Below, piece by piece: positions 26,156-34,106 of a stretch of DNA of 64,000 nucleotides. The notes under the pieces are model-generated. The model was not told the DNA's origin and made no database searches. It worked only from the letters and a program-made list of their open reading frames with translations. Source of the stretch: Stenotrophomonas maltophilia (GTDB lineage Bacteria > Pseudomonadota > Gammaproteobacteria > Xanthomonadales > Xanthomonadaceae); contig DGLB01000073.1 in NCBI GenBank assembly GCA_002387845.1, positions 1 through 64,000 on the forward strand, in the 5' to 3' direction. The stretch's first letter is position 1; every line of letters begins with the position of its first letter. A program made the position numbers and the translations under genes.

Positions 26156-26578
26156 GTGATCCACGCCGTGGCCTACGTCAGCCGAGCCCGAGATTCGCTC
26201 GTCACTGAGGATCTCAAGCGGATCCTTCATCGTGCCGTTGCCTTCAACAGAATCGCTGGGGTAACAGGGGTATTGCTGTTCGATGGCCAGAGGTTCTTCC
26301 AGTACCTCGAGGGACCCGTCGACGGTGTAAACGCAGCGGTTGGCCGGATTGAGCAGTCTCGCTCCCATAGCGATATCCGGTTCCTCACCAACCAGAGGGT
26401 CGGTAAGCGACTAATCCCATATTGGTCAATGCAGACATTTCCTCAGGACCAGCTGAAGTTGGATGCGCTTGTGCAGGCAGACTGGAATTCAGTCATCGCT
26501 GACCTTGGCGACCCAGCTCATCTAAGCGGAATCCAGCGCCTGCTTGAGCTGGTCACTCCGAATTCCGAGGCGAAGTAA
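26156..26578 (+). CDS. BLUF blue-light photoreceptor, single-domain
   Basis: A 140-residue protein read from GTG 26156 with AGGATGA upstream. It has the whole BLUF flavin pocket: Tyr7 (AYVSRA), Asn31 (AFNRIAGVTGVLLF), Gln49 (FFQYLEGP), and Trp90/Met92 (YWSMQTF). These correspond to the Tyr-Asn-Gln-Trp-Met set known from AppA and YcgF. It should bind FAD and switch hydrogen bonding on blue light. No output domain is fused, so it must act by protein contact. It is transcribed opposite to the tail genes and looks like lysogenic cargo carried at the prophage edge. Confidence 0.88.
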   Translation: MIHAVAYVSRARDSLVTEDLKRILHRAVAFNRIAGVTGVLLFDGQRFFQYLEGPVDGVNAAVGRIEQSRSHSDIRFLTNQRVGKRLIPYWSMQTFPQDQLKLDALVQADWNSVIADLGDPAHLSGIQRLLELVTPNSEAK

Positions 26579-26671
26579 GCAGGACCAGACGAAACATCTG
26601 GCATTCGTCCCGGGAAAGCGCGAATGCTTCTCTCACAGGCGGTGACCAAAGCGGCGCTCACGCAACGTCAG

Positions 26672-26905
26672 CTAGACCTCGGACTCCATGAGCGGGAGAT
26701 TTGGCGCGGCTTCAATCATTCGGCCATCACGTACCCATGCATTGTACGGAATCACCTGGCTGAGTTGGCCGACCACGCGCATTTGCGCGCCGTCGTATGT
26801 GGTGAGGCTGCTGGTGCCGTCCGCGTTGTGCGCGGTGACCGTTCCAAGCAGTCGCGCTTGACCACCCAGCAGCCCGTTGAAGTTGTCCCACAATTCAGTC
26901 CGCAT
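26672..26905 (-). CDS. Phage tail-end protein, small
   Basis: A 77-residue protein (MRTELWDNFNGLLGGQARLL, then GTVTAHNADGTSSLTTYDGA) whose start overlaps the end of the upstream hub-like gene by 11 bp. The beta-rich sequence with SLTTYDGAQMRV resembles small tail or baseplate accessory proteins. It is the last gene of the late operon. A 7-bp inverted repeat (GCATTCG...CGAATGC, 26601-26627) downstream may help end transcription. Confidence 0.6.
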   Translation of the reverse strand: MRTELWDNFNGLLGGQARLLGTVTAHNADGTSSLTTYDGAQMRVVGQLSQVIPYNAWVRDGRMIEAAPNLPLMESEV

Positions 26906-28700
26906 CGGTGTAGTGCCTCTCCAGAGTGATGGTCTGCTCGATCACGATTGCCTTATCGTTGGTTCGCGCCTCCGTCCGTGTGGCGATGCAGAGGCCGTGC
27001 CATGTGCCCTCTTCCCCGACCACCTCCACCAGGTCCAAGGGTTTAACACGGCCCACCTCACCGGGGCGAAGCGGGCCGCTGAACAGCGGAATGACCAGCT
27101 CGACCAACGCCTGCTCGCCCCTGTCGGACAGGATGTTGCGGCCGCGCTCGGTGCCGGCGGCCGCCGTACTGATGAGCGGACTGCTGGCCTGCGGCGCAAA
27201 CAACTGCCCTGCCTCACCGCTGCGGCGCACTTTGCAGGTCACGCCCTTGGCGGCCAGCTCCCCGGTGACCACCACCGCGTCGTAGAGCGGCGCACTGCGC
27301 ATCTGCAGGCTTTCGTTGCTCACCACGTCCTCATAGATCACGTGGTCGGGCGTGCGCTCCTTCCAATGCCAGGGGCTGTCGGGATAACGCGCGCGCACCT
27401 GGAGTGTCTGGGCAGCGGGATCTGACTGCACTACCCCACCGCTGGCCTCGGCGAGGCGGCTGATGGCATCGAGCGCGGTCGTCGCGTCATAGAACCAGGC
27501 TCCGGCGGGCACCACCCAGTCCACGGTGTCGTAGGACGCGGTGAAGCCGGTATCAGCCAGCTCCTCGTTGACCAGCTGGGCCACCGACCGGTCTTCCGTG
27601 GTCACCTTCACCCTGCCCGGCGCGTAGGGTGCGGCCAGCAGCGCCGTGCGGGACCGGCCAGTCAGATTGATGCCATTGCCGTTCCACTCGCGACGGGTGC
27701 TGTAGCTCTCCACCAGAGCCGTCCAGACATAGCCATTGAGGGTCACCTCCACCTGGCGCGGCCCGGCCGCTGATGGCTTGAGCAGCGGCAGCTGCGCAGG
27801 GTCGGCCAGCTCGAAGTCAAAGGTGGAACCCCAGGCGTCACAACTGGTGCTGATGGAAACCCCCGCCATCTCAATAGGCAGGCGGTCCGGCAGGCGGACC
27901 ACGGAAATGCTGTTGATCACGACGTATGTCCTTTGATGAGGGCGCACCACGTAGCACGCGGCGACGCCCAGGTTCAGTGGCGCTAGGCCGCCCCTCCGTA
28001 TCGGAAGGCACGACAGGTTCAAGGCCACCCGGCTACCAGAGCTTTGGGGCGGCTCTGGCTCCGGCTTCGGAGGGATGACCGGGGGCCGGACGACCCAAGG
28101 AAGAGGCTTCGCCCATCCCCAGGGGAAATCGCGCTTACCTGCCCGCCGGCCCGGCACCTGCCAACGCAGAGCATTTAACTGGCTCGCAAGTCCAAGGCTT
28201 CCCCAGAGCAACCCTCTCGCGCGCGCGATGGCCGGCAACGTTCCATACGAGAGCCTCCACGCGGCGTCCAGCAATGTCGGCGAACCCCATCGTGTTGTGA
28301 GTCCGGCCCGCTCTCGCTCTTGCGCTACCCATCCAACAGCCGAATCTGCGCGCTGCTGCCCCATCTTGCGAGACCAAGGCATACGCATGTGGTCACCAGC
28401 GGATCGCGCAGCAGCCCAAGGCATGTCTGACGCCGCCCAGAACGTAGTGCGATTCGGTCGCCACATGACAGTCGCGACATTGATCGCCGATGTGGCCTGC
28501 CCCCAATGGAGGATGCTCAACCGCCCCAAGCGCTGAGTGCTCTCCCAGTGAACGCGTACACCGACTCGAAGTGTATGCGCTGGAGGTTCCGGCGGCTCCA
28601 TCTGGGACCAGTCGACGCCCAGGTTCAAGCCAACCCGCAGGCCGCCCCCAAGCGAGAGCGGCCCCAAGTTCAGAGGGACGCGATGCCCAGTAGCTGCCAC
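26895..28700 (-). CDS. Tail hub/tip protein with Trp-rich repeat N-terminus
   Basis: GTG at 28700 with GGAGGAA 7 bases upstream opens 601 residues. The C-terminal 350 residues (SISTSCDAWGSTFDFELADP; LVNEELADTGFTASYDTVDW; EVVGEEGTWHGLCIATRT) have the look of gpD/gp27-type tail hub proteins. Residues 1-245 are unusual. They are rich in Trp and Arg, with recurring LNLG phrases at both edges (VPLNLGPLSLGGG; VGLNLGVDW; APLNLGVAAC) and a proline run PPVIPPKPEPEPP before the conserved part. This N-terminal block may be an added surface or oligomerisation domain. Confidence 0.7.
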   Translation of the reverse strand: MAATGHRVPLNLGPLSLGGGLRVGLNLGVDWSQMEPPEPPAHTLRVGVRVHWESTQRLGRLSILHWGQATSAINVATVMWRPNRTTFWAASDMPWAAARSAGDHMRMPWSRKMGQQRADSAVGWVAQERERAGLTTRWGSPTLLDAAWRLSYGTLPAIARARGLLWGSLGLASQLNALRWQVPGRRAGKRDFPWGWAKPLPWVVRPPVIPPKPEPEPPQSSGSRVALNLSCLPIRRGGLAPLNLGVAACYVVRPHQRTYVVINSISVVRLPDRLPIEMAGVSISTSCDAWGSTFDFELADPAQLPLLKPSAAGPRQVEVTLNGYVWTALVESYSTRREWNGNGINLTGRSRTALLAAPYAPGRVKVTTEDRSVAQLVNEELADTGFTASYDTVDWVVPAGAWFYDATTALDAISRLAEASGGVVQSDPAAQTLQVRARYPDSPWHWKERTPDHVIYEDVVSNESLQMRSAPLYDAVVVTGELAAKGVTCKVRRSGEAGQLFAPQASSPLISTAAAGTERGRNILSDRGEQALVELVIPLFSGPLRPGEVGRVKPLDLVEVVGEEGTWHGLCIATRTEARTNDKAIVIEQTITLERHYTDAD

Positions 28701-28704
28701 TGGG

Positions 28705-29091
28705 CTATTCCTCCACTGCCGGGCGAACCCAGTCCTGGATCGCGGCGTTCTGTTGGCCGCTCTCTTCGTAGCCCACTACGGTGAGGACCAGCCCAGGTTT
28801 CAGCCGGCCAATCCTCCAAGTACCGTCAGGATTACTAACAGTGCTGGCAATGCAAACAGTCGTTCCACGCTCAAACACATGGATGCGACCCTGTGCAGGC
28901 TGATTGAGAATGCGAAACCGGCCATCTATCTCTTCAGGGTCAGAGCTAGAAGGTGCCTCGCCCGCCAGGAACCCTTTACCGGCGTACGCTTGGCGAGAGG
29001 ACATTCTTGCCCCGAGCTGCATCACTCTGTCGAACGGCTTCCACTTTGCCTGGCCTGTTCGGAAACCCAGTCGAATCGCGGAGATGGTCAT
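28705..29091 (-). CDS. Phage tail protein, hypothetical
   Basis: A 128-residue protein. The C-terminal half is a small beta domain (GRFRILNQPAQGRIHVFERG; DGTWRIGRLKPGLVLTVVGY) resembling fibronectin- or carbohydrate-binding-like modules often found at tail tips. It is spaced 3-4 bp from both neighbours. Probably a structural tail-tip component; the exact role cannot be assigned. Confidence 0.65.
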   Translation of the reverse strand: MTISAIRLGFRTGQAKWKPFDRVMQLGARMSSRQAYAGKGFLAGEAPSSSDPEEIDGRFRILNQPAQGRIHVFERGTTVCIASTVSNPDGTWRIGRLKPGLVLTVVGYEESGQQNAAIQDWVRPAVEE

Positions 29092-29094
29092 CGA

Positions 29095-30084
29095 TCACCA
29101 CTCACTGGTGATATCGATCAGGACCTGCCCAGCATAGGCCTCGTAGTAACTGAGGGAATCCAGCATGTAGCCCTTTGCCATCCACTGCGTGCCAGCGGGC
29201 ATCCCTTCGATATCCGCAATGATCGACTGTTCAGGGAATGGACGGCGATGGATGGGTGAATACAACCCAGGAAGATTTCCCCGCGGGGTCACGTATCCCT
29301 CGAACACCGTCACCGCTGAATACATCAGCCCGCCGTTCACGGGATAGGGATAAGGCGGAAGAGCCGCATTGGATCCGAAAGCACCAATAGCAATCTGGCC
29401 ATCCGCAGCCAAGAATGCACGCCGCGCACCCAACGTTCCCGCAGCATTTCGCCCCAAGAAGCAGGCAGTCGAAAAGTCGTCAGTCGGACTCTGGGTCCAA
29501 CCACCACCGCGCAGCGCGTACCCAGTGACAGAAGAAAGCTCTTCGTCAGACCCCTTGTAGGAGACAGCGAAGTTGTGCCTATCGCCCGGTTTGAAGGAAT
29601 TGATATCACCGGCATAGTAGGCATACATGCCGGCACCCGCGTATCGATTGAACTCGTTTGCAGCGTCAATAAACAGATAGAAGAACTTCTCGTTTCCCAC
29701 AGCGACCCATGCGCGCCCATCGGTCGAGGCCGAGAACGATTTCTCCCAGCGACTCCCCGCAGGCTTCTGTGCTGGCGTGGGTGTCGGGTCATCGCCGACA
29801 TCAATGTCAGTCATGGCGGAGTAGCCGCGCAGGAATGATGACCGTTGGGACGTATCGTCAACACGCAGGTAGAAGCCAGTTCCACGGGTGAGCGAGTTCC
29901 TATATACCCGGACGTTCGTACCGTTAAACGCCCTGGTCCAACCCAACGGTGCCTTCTGGTTTGCGCCCGCTCCGTAACCATTTACCAGCAGAGCGTCGAG
30001 CAATGTCACCAGAGCGCCGGGCTGTCCAGACAACAGGGGTGCACCTGGATCGGTGCTCTTATAGACGGTAGGGGTCAAGCTCAT
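29095..30084 (-). CDS. Phage tail-tip structural protein
   Basis: This 329-residue protein begins MSLTPTVYKSTDPGAPLLSG and contains GWTRAFNGTNVRVYRN, the style of conserved tail proteins in lambda-like and Burkholderia phages. It has aromatic- and glycine-rich beta regions and no membrane segment. The start overlaps the stop of the preceding frame by 4 bp. It lies between the large 1,061-residue protein and the hub, so it is probably part of the tip complex. Confidence 0.7.
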   Translation of the reverse strand: MSLTPTVYKSTDPGAPLLSGQPGALVTLLDALLVNGYGAGANQKAPLGWTRAFNGTNVRVYRNSLTRGTGFYLRVDDTSQRSSFLRGYSAMTDIDVGDDPTPTPAQKPAGSRWEKSFSASTDGRAWVAVGNEKFFYLFIDAANEFNRYAGAGMYAYYAGDINSFKPGDRHNFAVSYKGSDEELSSVTGYALRGGGWTQSPTDDFSTACFLGRNAAGTLGARRAFLAADGQIAIGAFGSNAALPPYPYPVNGGLMYSAVTVFEGYVTPRGNLPGLYSPIHRRPFPEQSIIADIEGMPAGTQWMAKGYMLDSLSYYEAYAGQVLIDITSEW

Positions 30085-30500
30085 GCGTTATCTCCAGAAA
30101 TGTTGCCCACCACCATGAAACGGGTGGAATCGGTTACGCCCTCCGGCGCACCTGGAAGCGTCGTACGCACCATCCACACCGGGGCCAGGCCACCGATTGT
30201 GTTGAAGCGCACGACGTTATTGGTCGACCACCCAGTTCCCCAGCCCTGCCGACGGATGGTGAAGTACGGACGATCTGTCCGGGGATTGAGGGGCGCGCAA
30301 TCGGCACTGGTGCTACCGGTCGTGATCACACCCACAGTCTCGCCAATTACTTCAAAGCTCGTGGCGTTGGTGAAACGGATCGCCCAGCGCTCGGTGATTG
30401 TGTCGCTGTTAGAGACCAGCAGCGGGAAGTCGGTGTCGTTGTAAGTTCCGGTCGCCGGACTGCCCAGCAACTCATCGGTCCAGGCGTTGGTCCAGGCGGC
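30081..30500 (-). CDS. Tail protein reading frame lying in frame behind an amber stop
   Basis: This frame directly continues the 1,061-residue frame after its TAG at 30501-30503. The first codons give AAWTNAWTDELLGSPATGTY. No ATG or GTG is available. The only conventional start, TTG at 30470, has no useful ribosome site and would remove the conserved-looking AWTNAWTDELL segment. The body (RWAIRFTNATSFEVIGETVG; TRFMVVGNISGDNA) is clearly protein-like and about 139 residues. Either the TAG is read through, giving a C-terminal extension, or an unusual start is used, or the codon is a mutation. Confidence 0.7.
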   Translation of the reverse strand, partial: AAWTNAWTDELLGSPATGTYNDTDFPLLVSNSDTITERWAIRFTNATSFEVIGETVGVITTGSTSADCAPLNPRTDRPYFTIRRQGWGTGWSTNNVVRFNTIGGLAPVWMVRTTLPGAPEGVTDSTRFMVVGNISGDNA

Positions 30501-33500
30501 CTAGTCGAACAGGTTTACCACACGGGCCTGCAGGTCCAGTGACCCGTTCGCCTCGCCCAAGCGCAGCGCTGTGCTGATCAATGCCTCACCGGCCGGGTAG
30601 TCATGGGTCAGACCAGTATTGACCTCAATTTCGCCCGTTATCTGAGGCTGCACCACCAATCGCCTGTCCTCTACGCGGTCGGATACCACGATGGGAAGCT
30701 GGTACGCAGACAGGTTCAGCGGGTCGCTGAAAGTCAATCGCCCCAACTGAAGATCGTAGGTGTACCAAGCACTATCCACTGGCACCCCTGCGGCATCTAC
30801 CACCTCCACAGCAGCAATTCGAGTCCGCCCGAACGCCACTACCTCATTGGCCTGAGGTGACGCAATGGAGTGCTTAGCTGTGTGGTGGATCAGCACCGTT
30901 TGTCCCGACTTGAAGGCGGGCACCCTGCCGTCGGCAGGCAGACGCACCGACTCCAAGCCAATTACAACGGCAGACAGCGGGATGGAACGAAATACGACCG
31001 CACCAATGAAGACCGATCCCGGTAGCACCAAGGCAGGCTTCCAGACTTGATCCCCTACGACGGCAGCAGGGTCGAACCACGGCGCGCCCTCGTTGCCGGC
31101 CACTGGCACCAGAGATCCGAAGGCCACTTGCGCTACGCCCGTCTCCCAGTCAATGGTGCCGGCCACCCGAGGCCCACTAATGACACCATTAATGTCCGCC
31201 GTCGCAGTGAGCTGTTCTCCGTCCACTACCACGGCACGCAGGGTGAATATCCCCGGCCGCAACGGAGAACCTGGTGCCCGAAAGTAGACTGCTGCCACAC
31301 CTGGCTCGGCGATGCGAGTCAACAGCGAATCCACTTTCACCGTATTTGCGCCGCCCGCTACCCACTGGGTGAGACTCACTGAGCCGTCTGCGTAGTCGAC
31401 GGTTCCCCCGTAGGTACCTGCGCCGGAAACGGGGTCTATGTTGTAGTAGAGGCCTCCGTTGCGGTCAACGTACGTGCGCCCCTTGTATGTGAACCGGACG
31501 CTGCCCGGCACGATGCTATCGCTGATTGTCGGTGTGAGAAGGAGTTGAACTGGTGGCAGCGGCAGCGCCTCGCTGGAGTTGTTCTGAGCCGCGCCAGCAA
31601 CCATCCATCCCATGGAGAGAATGGTTCCCGCTGAGAACTGAGCCTCCACGTCCTTGCGGTAGTAGCCGACAATCTTGATTGAGTCCCCATAGACCACCTG
31701 ATACATGGGCAGAGACACCTCATGAACGGTGAACCTTCCAGCCTGCAGGTTGAGCGCACCCGTCGCGTAGTTGATGGATCCCAGCACGGTAGACATTGCC
31801 TGTCCACCTACTTCGACACCCACAACATTGCCTTGTCCGTCATCGCGCGCTACAACGCGCATCACTTGGGGAGTGGTGTTGAGACCGTCAGCCCCCTTGT
31901 CCACCGATATCGTCCAGTCCAGACGAAGACTGCCCGCCCGCACCGGTCCATTCGGCAAGAGGACTGCAACCACACCTGAGCCATCGGGTACCGGCTGGGC
32001 GGTCGCTACCAGCGCCTCGCCATATTCATACTCACAAGCCAACTGACTATCGGCGTCCGGCAAGGCAAGCGGCCGGATCATGACCTCACCCGTGGCATAG
32101 GAAATTGAGCCACGGGTGACACCACCGATCAACAGTTGGCCAGCACCGTTGTCGGTCACCAGAACATTGGCGTTCTCAACCCTCAACGTGAACTCAGCCG
32201 ACCCCGGAACCACACCTCCGTTGCCAAGCATGAAATGAAGCGCAGGCGGTTCGATTGCGATGTCGCCCGCGCGGGCCTCGGCGAGGACCGACGTGCCCCA
32301 GCTCGGGATAACGCTGCTGTCTAGATCGGGCAGCGCACCGGCAGTCAGCACCACCGCGCCGGTAGCGTAGTTGACCGATCCGCTGCCCTGGCCCTGCTTC
32401 CCCACCAGCTGGCCCAGCCCGTTGTCCTTGAGGCGGATCCACTTTCCCAGAGCGCGATAGTCCACAACCACGGTGCCGGGAGCCGGCAGCGGAGTGAGCT
32501 GGAAAAGCCAGTTGTACCCTTGGTTGTTCTGGGTGACCGCTATTGCGTCCGAGTAGCCCTGAGCGGAGATCGCGCCGGCCGGACGCGCGGTAACACTCAC
32601 ATTGGTGAAACCCAAAGCATTCGCGCTGATGAGGCTGATGGAGCCGGCCTGATAGTCAACTGTTCCCGACCACGGAGACAAGCTGGTAGAGATCAATCCG
32701 CCCGCTCCATCGTCAGACAGCTCCACGCTCCCCGCGAGGATTTTCACCGCCCCCGGCACCATCGGTGTTCCCAGGAATCGCGTCACCGCTACACCCGAGG
32801 GAAAACTGGCATTGAAGCTCAGGCCGAGGGATCCAGCGGCTCCGGATGGAACGTAGCTAATCGTTCCCAATCCGGCGAGCACGTCACTAACCGGTGTCTC
32901 GGCAGTCGAGGTGGGCACAATGGTGACGTAAGGCGTATCCACCTGGACAGAAAGGTCACCTGGTTTCGCATCAGCGGTCAAACGTTTGACGCTGTGGTAG
33001 CTGGTAGCATCAACTACATTGGTTTCGTAGATGCGTGTTGGCGGCTTGATGCTGGTGAGCCGCGCAACCTCCTGCCCGGGGAAGTTGTAAAGAAGCGCGG
33101 TCACGGTTTCGACCACGATCACGTCCCGCTCAAAGGCACCTACGTCGTCGTAGAAGGTTCGGGTTGCACGGGACAGCACGTTCTTGACCCGGACGTACTG
33201 TTCATAGGGCGTGTAACCGTCGGCGGCAACGAAAAGACACAGGTTGTCGTTTACGTCAGGGCTCGGAGCGTCCTTCATGCAGTAGAACTGAAGCGCCTGC
33301 TGCCCGATGAAGTGGCTGCTGAGCAGGATGTATCGCGACTCGACGCCCCGCGTGATGTAGCTCTCTACACGGTTGCGAGCGTCGCCACGCACGTCGCTGT
33401 AGCTGCCGGTGGCAAACATGCTTACCTGCACTCGCGGGTCAGCCGGAGGATTCAACAGGACCCCGATGGCATCTTTGAACACGTCGGTGCCCGGCGTGTC

Positions 33501-33686
33501 TACGTGAACGAACATCTTGCGCAGCGTCGCGCGCCCAGTGGTGCGCTCCTCGTCGCCGATGTCAGGGAAAAGGTTGTTCATCTGCCCATCCACGATCTCG
33601 GCTTGGACCATGCGGCCACCGCCGTCGGGGTTGTCGGTCAAGCGCTGCGACTGGCGCATTTTTATGTCAGTTGCGGAAATCGTCAT
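30501..33686 (-). CDS. Large phage tail protein with six internal beta repeats
   Basis: A 1,061-residue protein. The N-terminal 230 residues (KMFVHVDTPGTDVFKDAIGV; RVKNVLSRATRTFYDDVGAF) look like a virion-assembly domain. From about 310 onward, six units repeat. Each contains a DDG/DNG-x-G turn and ends in G-S/T-V/I-D/N-Y-x-T/A-G followed by a strand, at about residues 341, 436, 526, 636, 761 and 843. The spacing of 95-125 residues suggests tandem beta-sandwich domains on a tail fibre or tip. It ends in TAG, with an open frame continuing behind it. Confidence 0.75.
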   Translation of the reverse strand: MTISATDIKMRQSQRLTDNPDGGGRMVQAEIVDGQMNNLFPDIGDEERTTGRATLRKMFVHVDTPGTDVFKDAIGVLLNPPADPRVQVSMFATGSYSDVRGDARNRVESYITRGVESRYILLSSHFIGQQALQFYCMKDAPSPDVNDNLCLFVAADGYTPYEQYVRVKNVLSRATRTFYDDVGAFERDVIVVETVTALLYNFPGQEVARLTSIKPPTRIYETNVVDATSYHSVKRLTADAKPGDLSVQVDTPYVTIVPTSTAETPVSDVLAGLGTISYVPSGAAGSLGLSFNASFPSGVAVTRFLGTPMVPGAVKILAGSVELSDDGAGGLISTSLSPWSGTVDYQAGSISLISANALGFTNVSVTARPAGAISAQGYSDAIAVTQNNQGYNWLFQLTPLPAPGTVVVDYRALGKWIRLKDNGLGQLVGKQGQGSGSVNYATGAVVLTAGALPDLDSSVIPSWGTSVLAEARAGDIAIEPPALHFMLGNGGVVPGSAEFTLRVENANVLVTDNGAGQLLIGGVTRGSISYATGEVMIRPLALPDADSQLACEYEYGEALVATAQPVPDGSGVVAVLLPNGPVRAGSLRLDWTISVDKGADGLNTTPQVMRVVARDDGQGNVVGVEVGGQAMSTVLGSINYATGALNLQAGRFTVHEVSLPMYQVVYGDSIKIVGYYRKDVEAQFSAGTILSMGWMVAGAAQNNSSEALPLPPVQLLLTPTISDSIVPGSVRFTYKGRTYVDRNGGLYYNIDPVSGAGTYGGTVDYADGSVSLTQWVAGGANTVKVDSLLTRIAEPGVAAVYFRAPGSPLRPGIFTLRAVVVDGEQLTATADINGVISGPRVAGTIDWETGVAQVAFGSLVPVAGNEGAPWFDPAAVVGDQVWKPALVLPGSVFIGAVVFRSIPLSAVVIGLESVRLPADGRVPAFKSGQTVLIHHTAKHSIASPQANEVVAFGRTRIAAVEVVDAAGVPVDSAWYTYDLQLGRLTFSDPLNLSAYQLPIVVSDRVEDRRLVVQPQITGEIEVNTGLTHDYPAGEALISTALRLGEANGSLDLQARVVNLFD

Positions 33687-33689
33687 TGG

Positions 33690-34106
33690 TTACACCGTCA
33701 TCAGTCGAAGGGTGGTTGAGAAGTAGTCGCCGTCCAGGGCAGGCACGGCGTAGTTGATTGGCGTGGCCTCCAGCGCCGCGCCTTCCGTGCGCCGCCAGCG
33801 CACTTCAAAGGTCCGCTCTCCGCCGTTGTGCGCAGGCATTACCAGCAGCAACGGCACTGCGCGCGGTTGCTCCTCGCTGGCCTGAAGCTGCCTCAGAGTG
33901 TCCAGGGCGACCGGAGCGATATATGCGTTTCCCTCTCGCTGCGTCTGCAGGGTGATGGGGCGGCCTGCCTGCAGCGCTGACTCCTGGACAAGACGGGCAC
34001 CTGTCAGGCTGGTCTTCACCTGCTGACCGACCCTCCAGGCACTGAATTCGTCGACCCATTGCAGATCTGCCGGAAGCTCGATACCGGCCAGGACCAAGCG
34101 GCTCAT
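33690..34106 (-). CDS. Phage tail protein, hypothetical
   Basis: A 138-residue beta-rich protein (MSRLVLAGIELPADLQWVDE; TFEVRWRRTEGAALEATPIN). It begins 4 bp inside the tape-measure gene and stops 3 bp before the next start. Genes immediately behind the tape measure usually encode distal tail or hub-adaptor proteins, so a distal-tail role is reasonable by position. Confidence 0.65.
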   Translation of the reverse strand: MSRLVLAGIELPADLQWVDEFSAWRVGQQVKTSLTGARLVQESALQAGRPITLQTQREGNAYIAPVALDTLRQLQASEEQPRAVPLLLVMPAHNGGERTFEVRWRRTEGAALEATPINYAVPALDGDYFSTTLRLMTV

